A DNA stretch of 64,000 nucleotides from Anisus vortex. Its lineage: Eukaryota; Mollusca; Gastropoda; Planorbidae. The translations under genes were made by a program, and so were the position numbers. The stretch covers positions 8,626,587 to 8,690,586 of the forward strand of contig OX421505.1 of NCBI GenBank assembly GCA_949126835.1, in the 5' to 3' direction. Position 1 is the stretch's first letter. The number at the start of each line of letters is the position of its first letter. Positions 22,968 through 35,107 of this stretch are shown in pieces. The notes under the pieces were generated by a model. The model worked only from the letters and a program-made list of their open reading frames with translations. It was not told the DNA's origin and did no database searches.

Positions 22968-23140
22968 CTATCCGGCACCGTGGTCAAGCGACAACGCGCT
23001 CTGATAGCCGCACAGAAGGACCCGTTCTCCTGTTGAAGTCTCTCCAGCTCTGATGGGTTCCTGATATATTGCTATGTAAACAGTGAAGGCGGCAAGGTGT
23101 TGTACTGGCCTCACCAGCTCCTAGTATGCCGTGGCTATCG
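22968..23140 (+). repeat. SINE family A, diverged copy
   Basis: CACCGTGGTCAAGCGACAACGC head region, CAGCTCTGATGGGTTCCTGAT core and CTCACCAGCTCCTAGTATGC end resemble family A with rearrangement. Confidence 0.45.
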
Positions 23141-23892
23141 TGGATTTATTATAATTAACCAACATGGTAATAATGTGGAAACTCTCTACTATACTTGTAC
23201 CCATCAGAGCAGGGTATATACCAGGCCCTGGACTAAAAAACTAAGCTTTAACTACTGCACTCTAAAAGTGTTGCGGACACTCTTAGCCCATGATCTGTGT
23301 TCATCTTTAAGCACCGCTAAATTCGCCAACTTCGCTCCATGACAAACTACAAGTTAAACTACAGCTACCAAGAGAACACAATTGAAGACAGTGCTTATCT
23401 CAACATTGCTCATGCTTTCCTTTGTGTTGCTCTCTGTATTATGTTTACCTCTTTCACTGACCCAATGCTGATTCTCAAATGCTAAAGATAGTAACCGTCT
23501 CTAATCTGACTTGTGTTCCCCTCTCCCCTATTGAAAAAAAACATTTTTTGTCACAACATGCAACGCTAAAGTGTGGGCGTCATTAGACGCCATGCTGTCC
23601 GAGTGAGTGTCCTGTTTCCGGCGAACCAAAAATAACATCGCTATCCCTTTTTCTGAATTAGGTCATGATAAGGTCATGATTTGTCGCAGCAGAAATCTCA
23701 CAATCTCCCAGATTGCATAAATAAATATGGTGGATGCAATACCATCTGAATGTTAAAAAAAAAACGAAACAAAAATTGCGAAACTTGCGGCAAGATTCTT
23801 AAATAATGTAATGTTTCGATGAGCTCATTTTGAGTTTTTCGTAAAATTGCTTCTGTCCGTATTTCTGGAGGTCATAATAAAGTAGTAAACTA
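23141..23892. other. no gene seen
   Basis: Unassigned spacer. Confidence 0.4.
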
Positions 23893-24125
23893 CCCGTCGA
23901 ACCAAGTTGATCTATGGGGCCGGTGAAGCAGCGTTCACCAGTTTATGTGGACACGGCATACTACGGAGTGTGTGGCCAGCACATTGCCCAGCCGCCGTCT
24001 CTTTACTCCAAATAATGTCAATTACCCATCAGAGCTGGGTAGACTCAGGCACACCTTTCAGTCCCGGGAACAAATCCTAGCCCTCACCAGGATTCGAACC
24101 CAGGATCTTCGGTACGCCAGTACGT
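23893..24125 (-). repeat. SINE family A copy
   Basis: Antisense. Contains GGCCGGTGAAGCAGCGTTCACC, CCATCAGAGCTGGGTAGACTC, and at the right end the B box complement GGATTCGAACCCAGG. Confidence 0.75.
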
Positions 24126-25127
24126 CATAAAGTAGACCTCTCCTTTCAAAGACCGTATAGGTGCATAGGTTTAGTGAAGTGACATGCACTATCTACCTTG
24201 ACCGCGGTATACGATAAGATTGTGTAACTAACACAATGCACATCTGGCTTTACCTTTTCCAAAACTGTAAGCTACTTACCAGGTCCTTGTTAAACAAAGT
24301 CACGTCTGTACCTAAGGCCCTCAAATCTGTATTGGGCAAGCCACCAATACTCTCCCATTAATAGTTGCACATCCGAAGATCATTGCACTGGCAAGAGCAT
24401 ACTGTAACTCAGTTGAAAGGAATATCAACCGTCTCCAATTTAGAGTACAGGAAGAGAATGGTGTCTCCCGATCGTCGCGTGCTGACGACCAGATGATAGA
24501 TGTCCTCTAGACACTAAATCGAAGAGTGCCGTTCCCCTACCCTCTGGGATAGACGAACAGATGAGATATTGTTTTAGAGTGTGTATGAGGGGGAGGGTAA
24601 TAACGGACGTTCTGAACATACTTTACTAGTGAAAAACGGTTTGATACAATCATGCACGTTAAAGTGAACCTTTTCCAAATAATTTTTAACCTGTCCCTAA
24701 TCTTTTCCTTAACGTTAAATATGTCCCTAACCTTTGCCCTAACGTTAAACTTGACTCTATTCAATTCCTAACAAAGTTTTATCACTGATTGTAAGGACCC
24801 TACCATACAGTTTTACTACTGTGCTTGTACGTGACAAACATAAAAAAAAAACCCAAGAAGTCTTGGACATGTCTGTTGCATTCCATCCAGCGATTAAGAA
24901 ACTATATTTGGCTCAACACAAGCTGGCCGACTTTTAAAATCTAAGGTCGAGTTTTCTAAAATAAATTGTCCGAAGCTATCAATATATGAATCCGAATTTT
25001 CATCCTTTTATCCAACAATTTTCTATTCATCCATACAGTCATTCATTTATCCACCGGTCATAGAATTCATCCATTCATCCAATGACCATGTATTCCAAAC
25101 ATCAGTTGAACAATATATCATTACACG
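24126..25127. other. no gene seen
   Basis: Holds a short two-unit repeat around CCCTAACCTTTGCCCTAACG (24690-24760). Nothing else recognised. Confidence 0.45.
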
Positions 25128-25275
25128 GTGGCCGTGCCGGGCAGAGCGTTCGGCTGGCGTACCGAAGGTCTTGGGTTCAAATCCGAGTAAATGCTAGGAT
25201 TGGTACCCGAGTCTATACAGCTCTGACGTGTACCTGATGTTGGGGCACACAATCCCCTAGTATGTCATGGCCAAT
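25128..25275 (+). repeat. SINE family A copy, 3' truncated
   Basis: tRNA-like head GCCGTGCCGGGCAGAGCG...GGGTTCAAATCC, then CTAGGATTGGTACCCGAGTC and ACACAATCCCCTAGTATG. Confidence 0.7.
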
Positions 25276-25372
25276 AGATCTATCTATCTAATTAGCCATT
25301 GGTATTATTCTTTTACTATCTATCTGTCTACTATATTTATCTAACTATCTACACTGTATCTCTTTTTCTGTT

Positions 25373-25563
25373 TCTGACGTTCCTTCTATAAAGAAGATTA
25401 TTGCGTTCTACGCTTATCCGTGATCTGAGTCTAGTCTTGCATTTTTATTAGTGTTTTAAAGGATGTTACTTTACTGGTTTTCCTGGTTTGTTCAGGCAAC
25501 CCATTCCTGGCCCGGATGCCGATCGGGAAGAAAGAGTACTTTTATGCATTTGTTCTCGCATAA
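25373..25563 (-). repeat. family B copy
   Basis: Antisense, close to full length: CTGACGTTCCTTCTATAAAG hairpin end, then CTTATCCGTGATCTGAGTCT, GTTCAGGCAACCCATTCCTG and AAGAGTACTTTTATGCATTT. Confidence 0.7.
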
Positions 25564-26430
25564 GGGATAAGGAAAGTGTTTTTTGTCTTTATGTCTGTCT
25601 AAGCTTTGCAACATTTTGTTATTGGGTTGTATTTCTTAGTTACAGTTTTATGCTTTATTTATTATTACTACTACCCAAACTATTCATTCTCCCATTCATC
25701 TGACTATCCAGCCATATGTCTAATTATATAACTAACTACCTATCGATCTAATATACACATATATATATATATATACATATAAATCTTTCATCTTTCAAAT
25801 CTACACATTTATTTCTGTAATTTTAACAATACATCATTGAAATGTCAACCTAGCCACCTTGTATATATATTTTTTTATATACGTTCATTCTTAAGACAGA
25901 AAAAGTGCCAAAGAGAGAGAGAGAGAGAGAGAGACAAAGAGAGAGAGAGAGACAGAGACATACAGATAGAGTAAGCGAGATTTATGCATGTCCTCTGGAA
26001 TCTCAAATATTCCTCCCATTGCTCGGCATCTCAGCTCCAGGAGTTTAATTTTAACTCACCTGCAACTCTATATCCATAAATCTCAATTTATTCCCTCGCG
26101 GTTAGCCTCGGGAAAAGATGTTTAGGGTTATCCACCCGACTCGTTTCCCTTATCTTATTGTCAAGTCACTTATGGTGCTATGTTGTTTAAAAAAGAAGAA
26201 TCTCTGAATTGATAACATAACACTATGTGGTCATTTGTTCAAAGTTATCAGCTTTTTTTTTTTCTGGTTACATTTATCAATCTTAGTTTTGTCATTAAAT
26301 GACCAATTATTTTATAGTTGTTACTGTAATTTATTGTAATTTACGGTGCTAGCTAAAATTTGCCATTTTATATTTCTGCTTTTTTTTCTGTGGCGGGGGG
26401 GGGGGACTAAATGTTATTGTTATTTTTTTA
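25564..26430. other. no gene seen
   Basis: (GA)n at 25912-25950, a G run at 26392-26404, otherwise AT-rich spacer. Confidence 0.5.
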
Positions 26431-27060
26431 GATTCCCCCTCTTATCTATCTATCATCTATCTATCAATCTATTTATATGTCTGTCAGTCTTACTATCTAT
26501 CTCTCTATGTATCAATATCTATCATCACACATCAAACTAACTATACATCTATTTCTGTATCAGTTCATATATTAATATATTATATAATTATCTGTCTGTC
26601 ATCTATGAATTTATCATCCGTCATCTATCTATAGCTCTAACTATAATTTCTATCTATGTATCTGTCCATCACTGTCTATCTAATGATACATATTAATATG
26701 TATCTATCTATATGTTTCTCTGTCTGTCTATCTGTGTTTTTATCATCTAACCTTAAAATTAATCTATCTATATTTCTATCCATGCATCTGTATATCTGCT
26801 TTACATATTACTACCTACCCAGCCGTCCGTCCATCCGTCCATCTATCTGTCCATCTATATTTGTAAAAATACGAATAGCTAAGATATATATCTATATATA
26901 TAATGCATAATCTACATTTATAATTAGCTGCCTAGTTATCTACTTAAATGCGTTTTAATCCCACACTGAGTTAATGAATGAATCAATATGTATGTCTGTC
27001 TATAGATCTGTTTATCTATCTATATGGTTGCATATATATATACATGTATATATGTATATG
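26430..27060. repeat. TCTA/TCTG-rich degenerate microsatellite region
   Basis: Long degenerate tracts of TCTATCTA, TCTGTC and related tetranucleotides. Tyrosine/leucine/serine-rich open frames result from it. Confidence 0.8.
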
Positions 27061-27492
27061 TGTGTGTGTCTGTACATACATATTATACATTAAATGAAAG
27101 CTTTACATTATCTTTCATACAAATAGTTATTTGTTTCTTCCCTGCCATAATATGTTGACCTTCTTAATGTCAATTTTATTTCTTTTCGGACAGTGTCTTC
27201 CTTGAAATTAGAAGATAAAAACAACGCATTATCTCTCTTACCATTCCAGTCTATAAGGATACGTAGACCAGCTACCCAGCTAGACACCAGCTAGACACAC
27301 CAGCTACCCCCAGGAGTACTTCTAGATTTTATGGATCTCCTCCAGAACTTGGATAAAGATAGCTTAACGCCTGCACAGAAAAACGTCTGGATTTGAATTT
27401 ATATTCACAAATTTTTAGAAGAAAAAAATAAATAATTGGATTTACTACATTGGAGGCGGAAGTAGGGCTTTATTTGTGGTGACTACCTGAAG

Positions 27493-27541
27493 ATGTGGAG
27501 TACTGCTGTCACTGTGACCTGGCTGATTCTTACCTGTGCAG
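27493..27541 (+). CDS. candidate first coding exon of a secreted protein (signal peptide)
   Basis: The exon encodes MWSTAVTVTWLILTCAG: a start codon, a short hydrophobic core and a small-residue end, the pattern of a signal peptide. Immediately after the first base of the last codon comes CAG/GTAGGT, a consensus-like splice donor at 27542, so the exon would end in phase 1, common for signal-peptide exons. An in-frame stop lies upstream (TAG at 27463-27465), and the intron reading hits a stop soon after the donor, so this is not a piece of a longer frame. A TATAAGG at about 27254 could be a promoter element with about 230 bp of 5' UTR. No second exon is recognised downstream in the window. It may also be a chance match; no protein family can be named from 17 residues. 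Confidence 0.45.
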
Positions 27542-27544
27542 GTA

Positions 27545-27657
27545 GGTCGTGTGTCTGCATTTGATAAGGATGAAACTATTCCGTTACGTCTATCGTCACA
27601 GAATTACAAAGTTTAATTGTAAATTAATTCTTTTTCTTTGTCCATCACAACACTCTC

Positions 27658-27693
<36 letters not shown>

Positions 27694-28184
27694 ACCCCAC
27701 ACACACACACATATATATAATATATATTATGTTCATAAACACACATGCACACATATTATTATTACATTAAGAAATAAACTTCGGAAACCTGTGTCCATCG
27801 TTGTGCAAGTCTTCTATGTCACATTTTTGGTAAGCGAGCATACATTTCAACAGCACCTGGAGATTCTCTTGAATCGCTTTTTAAACCTTTCCCTAAAAAT
27901 TCGTGTACAATTATCCACAGGCATGTCGTCTATACACAATAATATATGTACTCAACTGTTCGTTCTAAACTTGTGCCCGAATTTCGTTTTTTATTTGAAA
28001 CAAACGGAAAAGACAAATTGTGAAAACTTTCATGGAGATTTTTTATTTATTTATTCTTCTACGTTATAAAAAGTTTTCAAACACATTGTTGTTTTTGTGG
28101 TTTTTGGTGACAGTGTAATCTACATGAAGGCAATGGAAATGTGGATGCATCTTAAGTTTCATATTAATAAATATAGACTTTTTT
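27545..28184. other. candidate intron sequence; TA and CA microsatellites
   Basis: (TA)n at 27660-27690, (CA)n at 27697-27710. No exon with both splice signals recognised. Confidence 0.4.
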
Positions 28185-28189
28185 TTGGA

Positions 28190-29000
28190 TAACTTAAAAC
28201 CAATGCGATTTTCATATTATCATCATCATTCCGATCCAACAGCCATCTGGGCACTTGCGATTCGTCCTGATGCTTTGGTGAATAAATTGCAGACTTTTTT
28301 TGTATCTGTTCGTAGTTTGAATACAAGGTGTTTGAGCAACTCGTTGTTTAGGGAGGTAGACAATTCGTATGTCCAGAAGTGCCCGACAGTCAAAAAGGTT
28401 AAGGGCAACTGTTTCATTTTAGTGTATACAGAGGGGGCATGTCGCCGCATTTTCTGCTTTGATGCGGTTATGGTGTGAGTTTAGATGTATGTGTCCTGTG
28501 CGCAGGCCACTTGATCTTGGTCTCTATAAGGCATTTATTGGGTCATTTCATCTGGTTTAGGCATATTTGGGAAGACACATCTTCCGGTAGTGCCCAGTGT
28601 CGAACCATTTAACCACTCCTTTTTACTGTTTCTTTTACTGATCTGTTTGGCTGTGTAAAATGATGCTGGTGTGTCCGGTTGAAAGTTGGTTGCTCCTTGC
28701 TTGGCTATAGTGTCTGCTATTATATTAACTTCTATTTTTTTGTGACTTGGAATCTACTGTAGTGTGAGCTTGACAGCAAAGGTATCGAGGAAAGAGTTGA
28801 TTTTCCAGAGTAGGGATTTGATTGGCCTTTTTAGAGATCTTGGCATTGATAATAGTACATTACGCCACTTGTATGTGGGATATGAGCGATCAGTAATGGA
28901 GCGTAGCATGATTGTTCAAGCGACATGCAGCGAAACTGTACTGTATTATCTTGAAAAGGTCCAAAGTAAGCCAGTACTCTTCATTTCCGGACACTTAAAA
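28190..29000 (-). pseudogene. decayed LINE ORF2, RNase H and C-terminal region
   Basis: Read on the minus strand, about 28690-28760 gives IPSHKKIEVNIIADTIAKQG, which matches the conserved end of the RNase H domain of I/Jockey-type LINEs (W-IPSH-G..GNE-AD-LAK-GA). The tryptophan expected before IPSH is replaced by a stop. Upstream KINSFLDTFAVKLTLQ fits the preceding helix. Further downstream, 28225-28450 has a cysteine-poor remnant of the usual C-terminal tail in broken frames. Multiple stops and frameshifts make it a dead fragment. Assignment is by motif; the RT domain itself is not seen here. Confidence 0.55.
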
Positions 29001-29002
29001 AT

Positions 29003-29120
29003 AGATTGCGTCATAGGCGTAGCTGGTGGTTGGTGTCTAGTATTTCATTGTGATTAGGGTTTTAATTGATGTTAATATTTTGGTTTCTTTCCAAGTTCGA
29101 ACAGTCCATCCCTTGCCTGT
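29003..29120 (-). repeat. family B, diverged copy
   Basis: ATTGCGTCATAGGCGTAGCT, GTGTCTAGTATTTCATTGTG, GTTTTAATTGATGTTAATAT and AGTCCATCCCTTGCCTG align in order with family B. Confidence 0.45.
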
Positions 29121-29124
29121 CTGC

Positions 29125-31211
29125 TGATCACATCGTGTAATGATTAAATGATAAAGTAAAAGCAACTTAATTTAATACCTAATACTTTGCAACCATACAG
29201 GTAAAAATACTTTGAAAATACACAGACCCACACTTTTGCGTTTTTATCTATTTATTCATGTGTGAGTGTGCATGCTATAAATGAAATCAAATAGGCCTAC
29301 ATCCTCAGGCCACTTTCATCGCACCATATATTATATTGCTCAATCTCTTTGTTCTATAACAGGTGTTGGGGACAGGCGGCCTGCGGGTCGAAACACGCCT
29401 CGCCAACATTTTTTACCTTGGCACGCACATAGCATCTAAGGGCGTTTTTAAAAAATTCATTGTAGCCTATTAATAATGCCAATAAATGTCCAGAAGGTGT
29501 GGCATATCCTGTTGTATTTTTTTTATATTCCTTTTTACGACCAAAAAGTCCAAGAACGCTGCAGACGATGTAATCTATATTCTGCGCTATAAAGACTTTT
29601 TCGGTCCAAAATACATTTTCTGATTCATTAACGTTTCTTACCTTCCCCTAGACCACCCTACCCAACCCCATCCCACAATTTTGTGTATGTGTGTGTGACT
29701 ATGTTATCCTCAGGTTTTATGCCCGAGACATGTATTATATCCCTCCACTCCCCCAATTAAAAAGTGCTTGTTAACCTTATTCTACTTTCAGCGCTATTCT
29801 TATTCTTCATTATACATGTTCCAGGTTAGGCGAAGAGATACGAACACATTTTTTTCTTTTCAACAAGGACGCATTTGAGTGATCCGTCCATAGGAGAGTG
29901 TGCTCCTGTAGTCTGCCGCGTCTAGAAATAGTGCCCATTAGGACTTCCTTGACGACCAGCTAGCTTTAAAAAAAACAAACAAAAAAGCAAAAACAGAAAA
30001 AAAAAAAATAGCGAGATATAATTTGATTCAACTGACCAAACTCTGTGAAACTAAGACATACAGTGGCTCGACTGTTTTATGTGAATATTCATAAATGTCG
30101 CTATAATTGACATGTTTGGCTTCAGACGAGAGTACTCAGACCAAAGTTGATATCTACCTTTTTTTAAATATTTTTTTTTAATATGATCTAATTATTATAT
30201 TTTTATCCAAATTCTTAAAATACCCTCTCTACCCACAAACACACACACACTGGCCTTTTTTTTTAATTTATTTTTTTTTTTTTTTTTTTTTTTCGTTTAT
30301 AAAATAAATATGTGATTAGATAAAGCCAAATTTAGGTCACAATAAATGTAGACATTTTTACAATTTATTTTGCGCCAGACACTTTCAAAAGGATGTGGAA
30401 CAAACAAAAAAATGGCAGATTAAGTAGAGTTGCTGCTTTTTTAAATTATTTATTGAATTTTTATTTTAATTATAACAATTTTAAAACATTTTTTCAAGCT
30501 TCACGTCTGTAGAAATTTAGCATTAAGATCAGTTTATGTTTAGTACAGTGCCTTATTGTGGTTTGTTGGGGGGGGGGGGGGACTTGTTCCCAATGGCCAA
30601 ATGTCTGATTAGCAGTTTGGTCCGAAGGGTAATTTTTTTTAAAATGTATGTGGGCTTTGTGGCCTCGCCCCTGCCTTTCGACATTCATGTGGTAGCCTTT
30701 ATTTTCGGGTGTGTGTGGAGCCCCCCTTCTGTGTGTGTGTTTGGGGGGGGGGGGGGGCTGTTCCATAGAACTTAGAACATGTGGAACATGCCGAAATACG
30801 GCCTCTGGTTTAGTAATATATTTAGCATTTAGATATCATCATCCTTGTCAATGGTTATAAAGAGAAGAAAGTTTGAGGACAGTCGTAGGATAGTAAGGAT
30901 AAGTGAGGCTTGTTTAAGGATAGTTTTACGATTGTTTGAAGATTGTTTCAGGATTATTGCAGGTAAATCTTGAGTTTCTAGAAATTGTTTGTCTGATAAA
31001 AAAAAGTTTGCTTTAATCTCTGAACCCATGGTTCTGCATGTCTCATGTTTTATTCGGTTGATAAAAAGTTAGTTGTTATCTTTATAGGGTTTATCTGTGT
31101 CACTGGATGACAAGCTAATCACCAACGCCATGCTAATAAACACGTCCAGTCTGTGTATGTAATATTTATATGTTTGTTTGTACGTATTATTATATGTGTG
31201 TTTGTGTTTAT

Positions 31212-31243
<32 letters not shown>

Positions 31244-31310
31244 CACACACAATGTATCCGTCTAAATATTTAACCACCTACCTCTTTCTTTCTCTATATC
31301 TCTATACATA
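29125..31310. other. no gene seen; homopolymer-rich spacer
   Basis: 29359-29450 has a GGCGGCCTGCGGGTCGAAAC piece like the end of a hAT-type element, but no matching other end. Long T runs lie near 30250-30295, G runs at 30570-30581 and 30745-30758, and (TA)n(CA)n at 31210-31250. No coding signal. Confidence 0.45.
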
Positions 31311-31578
31311 TTGAGAGCACAGTAGCCGAGCAGCAGAGCGTTCGACTGGCAATCCGAAGGTCCTGGGTTCGAATCCTGGCGGAGGCTAGGATTTTTTCCC
31401 AGGACCTGACGGTGTCCCTGAGTCTACCCAGCTCTGATGGGTACTTGACAAATAGTTGGGGTAAAGTGAATGCGGCTGGGCATTGTGCTGGTCACACATC
31501 CCCTAGTACGCCGTGGCCACAGGAACTGGTGAACGCTGCTTCACCAGCTCTTTGATCAGTTTGATCCCAATGGTACTT
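31311..31578 (+). repeat. SINE family A, reference copy
   Basis: About 268 bp. A-box-like TAGCCGAGCAG (31323-31333) and a perfect B box GGTTCGAATCC (31366-31376) give a tRNA-derived RNA polymerase III promoter. Then follow GGAGGCTAGGATTTTTTCCC, a core with CTACCCAGCTCTGATGGGTAC, and a 3' end GAACGCTGCTTCACCAGCTC ending in an ACTTTTACTAT stretch. It is the most complete copy in the window. Confidence 0.85.
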
Positions 31579-31704
31579 TTACTATACATATTGAATTCTA
31601 ACTAAAAAAATATAAAAAGAATAACAACTTATTACAATGCTCAGAACCAAAAGTCGGACAAAACAACTTTTATTTTTCCATATGCAAGAACAAATTCATA
31701 TATC

Positions 31705-31857
31705 TGCTCTTTCTTCAAGAGTGACATCCTGGCATGAAATGGGTTGCCTGAACAAACCAGTAAAACCAGCTACGTTACATTATTTGAAAATTACCAACCG
31801 AAATTCAAGACTAGATTCAAACCACGGATTAAGACCTACAATGGGATTATGCATCTA
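31705..31857 (+). repeat. family B copy
   Basis: Sense: GAAATGGGTTGCCTGAACAA, ACCAGTAAAACCAGCTACGT and AGACTAGATTCAAACCACGG. The hairpin and tail are missing. Confidence 0.6.
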
Positions 31858-31955
31858 GCACAATGCCCTGGAGAAATTAGAGGTTTCTTTTGTGTGCTCG
31901 AGAGCTTATATATTTGTTGATGCTGCTAAAAGTACTGCTTTATTACTAACTATGC

Positions 31956-32147
31956 CAGGGGGTCTTGTGCCAAAGTAGGTTATCTATCTCATTCAGCGTG
32001 CCGACAGCCTAATAGTCATCTTGTTCTAACCATCTATTTTGAAGTAGATACTAAAATTGCCATTTTGGGGGGGGGGGTCTTCCGCGTGCCATTAGAAATT
32101 GCTCTGCGTGCCATGTCTGGCAAGCGTTTCGTAGGTTGCCGACTCCT
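31956..32147. mobile_element. hAT-type miniature element (family D), diverged ends
   Basis: Begins CAGGGGGTCTTGTGCC and closes with CGTAGGTTGCCGACTCCTC. The interior shares CATTCAGCGTGCCGACAGCC and GCGTGCCATTAGAAATTGCT with other family D copies. Confidence 0.55.
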
Positions 32148-32374
32148 CAACTCTACCATCACCAGAATACAATCAACTGCACGTCACATCTCTTTGAACT
32201 AGATCTTCCACTCTCTGATTGGTGGCAATCACGCCTCTAGGCCATCAATAATATCCAGCTGCTGCCAGGAGATATAGCGTCCAGGATTGTTCACTTGTGA
32301 TAACCTGTCAGTGCCTCTGATGGATTAGATTTCTGAGGAGGATAATACGAAAATCTTCGCTCGATGAGAGGGAG

Positions 32375-32384
32375 GGGGATGAGT

Positions 32385-32426
<42 letters not shown>

Positions 32427-32460
32427 AGAGAGAGGGGGAGGCGAGAAAGAGAGAGAGATG
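32375..32460. repeat. (GA)n microsatellite
   Basis: Dense GAGAGA run with brief interruptions, followed to about 32600 by AGAGATTAA-type imperfect repeats. Confidence 0.85.
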
Positions 32461-32584
32461 AACGGAAATAGAGATTAAGAGATAAATAAAAAAAGTAGAG
32501 ATTAATTGATGAAGAGAATTAGAGATAAGTTGATAAAGAGAATTAGAGATTGAATTATTGATTTAAAGGAATCAAAGATAGACA

Positions 32585-33012
32585 AAGTGATAACGCGAAT
32601 TAGAAATCTTTTTGCGATCTGGCTTCTGGCATGTATCTACCCTCGCTGAGTGATTAGCGGGCGACCTGGGTTCCTACACCATTTAGAGATTTCCTTTTTT
32701 TTTTCTTTTTCTACTTTTTAAAAACTTGTAAAACGTGTAAAATAAGTTTTCCTACCATGTTATCAGTAATTAAAATCTAATAATTATATTTTAGACGCAT
32801 GCGGCAGACGACAAAGACTTTTTTTTACCCGATTACAATATTTATTTTGAATTACTTCGCCTAATTCGTTTCTGTAAAAAATTATTAATTATATATGTTT
32901 TAATTATCATAGCTTTTTTGTTCATTGTAGTTTATAAAATGCTTATCTATAGCTATATGTAAGCCTATAGGTCTTTGTATTTTCCCCGGGCAACGCGGGG
33001 TCATTTAGCTTG
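32585..33012 (+). repeat. Helitron-like repeat family G, copy with perfect hairpin
   Basis: Starts near GGCTTCTGGCATGTATCTAC (compare CTTCTGACATGTGTCTTCG in the 14735-15195 copy) and ends TTTTCCCCGGGCAACGCGGGGTC followed by ATTTAGCTTG. Here the stem is CCCCG/CGGGG, different bases from the other copies but still paired. Confidence 0.5.
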
Positions 33013-33730
33013 TTTTTATTTCTATATAATAAGACAGTCGCATTCATTGAGTTGATTTATAGGAGAAGCAATAGTCTGATTGTGTGCATGAGTTGAAATG
33101 CCTAGCCTGTTACGTTAGGTGTAGTTTATAAAAAATATTTTCTTCTCATGCCAAAAAGATGTCTGTTTATCTTTCTGTATCTTAACGTTCTATAGATGTA
33201 TCTCTGTCTGTCCGAGTGGTTGTCTTACTCAACGTATATTTACATATCTATTAATTTTTCTCTCTATCTCTCTCTCTAACTCTATGTCTCTATCTCTCTA
33301 TCTCTCTCTATATATAATATAACATAATAATATGTATATCTATTTATGTATCTGTTCAGGCAAATCTATCTAGCTGTCTTTCTAACTGTCTGCTTGAGTT
33401 CCCGGCTGTAATTTTATCTTTCTGTTTGTCTATCTACCTTACTATAGGCTACATCTCTCAATCGACTTTTCTATCCGTCTGTCTGCCTTTCAGTCTGTCA
33501 TTTTATGTAATTGTCTCATTTATATATAAAGTATACTGTATACAATTTACCCTGAAATAAATTAGTACTAAAACTCCTTCTGTATGCCTTTCTGTCAGTC
33601 TGTGTCGATCAGTCCATCTATTTCTCCATCAATCATTCTACTGTCTCTATATGTTGACTTGCGTGCCTGATTTTATTATTCTTTCTTTTTATATGTCTAT
33701 ATCGACTTTATGTTTATCTATATTTCTATC
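33013..33730. other. no gene; TCTA/TCTG-rich region
   Basis: Degenerate TCTC, TCTA and TGTC microsatellites from about 33160 onward lead into the 51-bp minisatellite. Confidence 0.6.
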
Positions 33731-34995
33731 TGAATGTCTAGCTATCGACTATATGTTTATCTATCTATATTTCTGTCTACCTATATATCTAGCTATCGAC
33801 TATATGTTTATCTATCTATATTTCTGTCTACATATATATCTAGCTATCGATTATATGTTTATCTATCTATATTTCTATCTATATATCTAGCTATCGACTA
33901 TATGTTTATCTATCTATATTTCTGTCTACCTATATATCTAGCTATCGACTATATGTTTATCTATCTATATTTCTGTCTACCTATATATCTAGCTATCGAC
34001 TATATGTTTATCTATCTATATTTCTGTCTACCTATATATCTAGCTATCGACTATATGTTTATCTATCTATATTTCTGTCTACCTATATATCTAGCTATCG
34101 ACTATATGTTTATCTATCTATATTTCTGTCTACATATATATAGAGCTATCGACTATATGTTTATCTATCTATATTTCTGTCTACATATATATCTAGCTAT
34201 CGACTATATGTTTATCTATCTATATTTCTGTCTACCTATATATCTAGCTATCGACTATATGTTTATCTATCTATATTTCTGTCTACATATATATAGAGCT
34301 ATCGACTATATGTTTATCTATCTATATTTCTGTCTACCTATATATCTAGCTATCGACTATATGTTTATCTATCTATATTTCTGTCTACCTATATATCTAG
34401 CTATCGACTATATGTTTATCTATCTATATTTCTGTCTACCTATATATCTAGCTATCGACTATATGTTTATCTATCTATATTTCTGTCTACCTATATATCT
34501 AGCTATCGACTATATGTTTATCTATCTATATTTCTGTCTACCTATATATCTAGCTATCGACTATATGTTTATCTATCTATATTTCTGTCTACATATATAT
34601 ATAGCTATCGACTATATGTTTATCTATCTATATTTCTGTCTACCTATATATCTAGCTATCGACTATATGTTTATCTATCTATATTTCTGTCTACCTATAT
34701 ATCTAGCTATCGACTATATGTTTATCTATCTATATTTCTGTCTACCTATATATCTAGCTATCGACTATATGTTTATCTATCTATATTTCTGTCTACATAT
34801 ATATCTAGCTATCGACTATATGTTTATCTATCTATATTTCTGTCTACCTATATATCTAGCTATCGACTATATGTTTATCTATCTATATTTCTGTCTACCT
34901 ATATATCTAGCTATCGACTATATGTTTATCTATCTATATTTCTGTCTACCTATATATCTAGCTATCGACTATATGTTTATCTATCTATATTTCTT
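33731..34995. repeat. 51-bp minisatellite, about 25 copies
   Basis: The unit contains AGCTATCGACTATATG, TTTATCTATCTATATTTCTG and TCTACCTATATATCT. Copies are spaced at 51 bp, with one short 47-bp copy at 33842. Because 51 is a multiple of three, a 430-residue open frame with 17-residue repeats appears; it has no other protein feature and I do not treat it as a gene. Variant units (CATATATATAGAGC, CATATATATATAGC) are interspersed. Confidence 0.95.
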
Positions 34996-35107
34996 TTTAT
35001 ATGTATCGCATTGTCTATACGTGTAGAATGCATGTCTGTCTTCCTGTCTGTCTGCGTAAGTCCTTTTTCTTTGTCTACCTATCTAAAGGCTATTGTATCC
35101 TATAAGT

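Noticed and set aside
31311..31400. A functional tRNA gene at the head of SINE A
   Set aside because: The B box is perfect, but the segment continues into the repeat body and recurs in many copies, so it is a SINE promoter.
33731..34995. CRISPR-like array
   Set aside because: Repeat units are contiguous without unique spacers, and the sequence is eukaryotic.
33734..35026. 430-residue open frame with 17-residue repeats resembling a membrane protein
   Set aside because: Pure minisatellite translation of TCTA-derived DNA. No start context, domain or non-repeat portion supports a gene.
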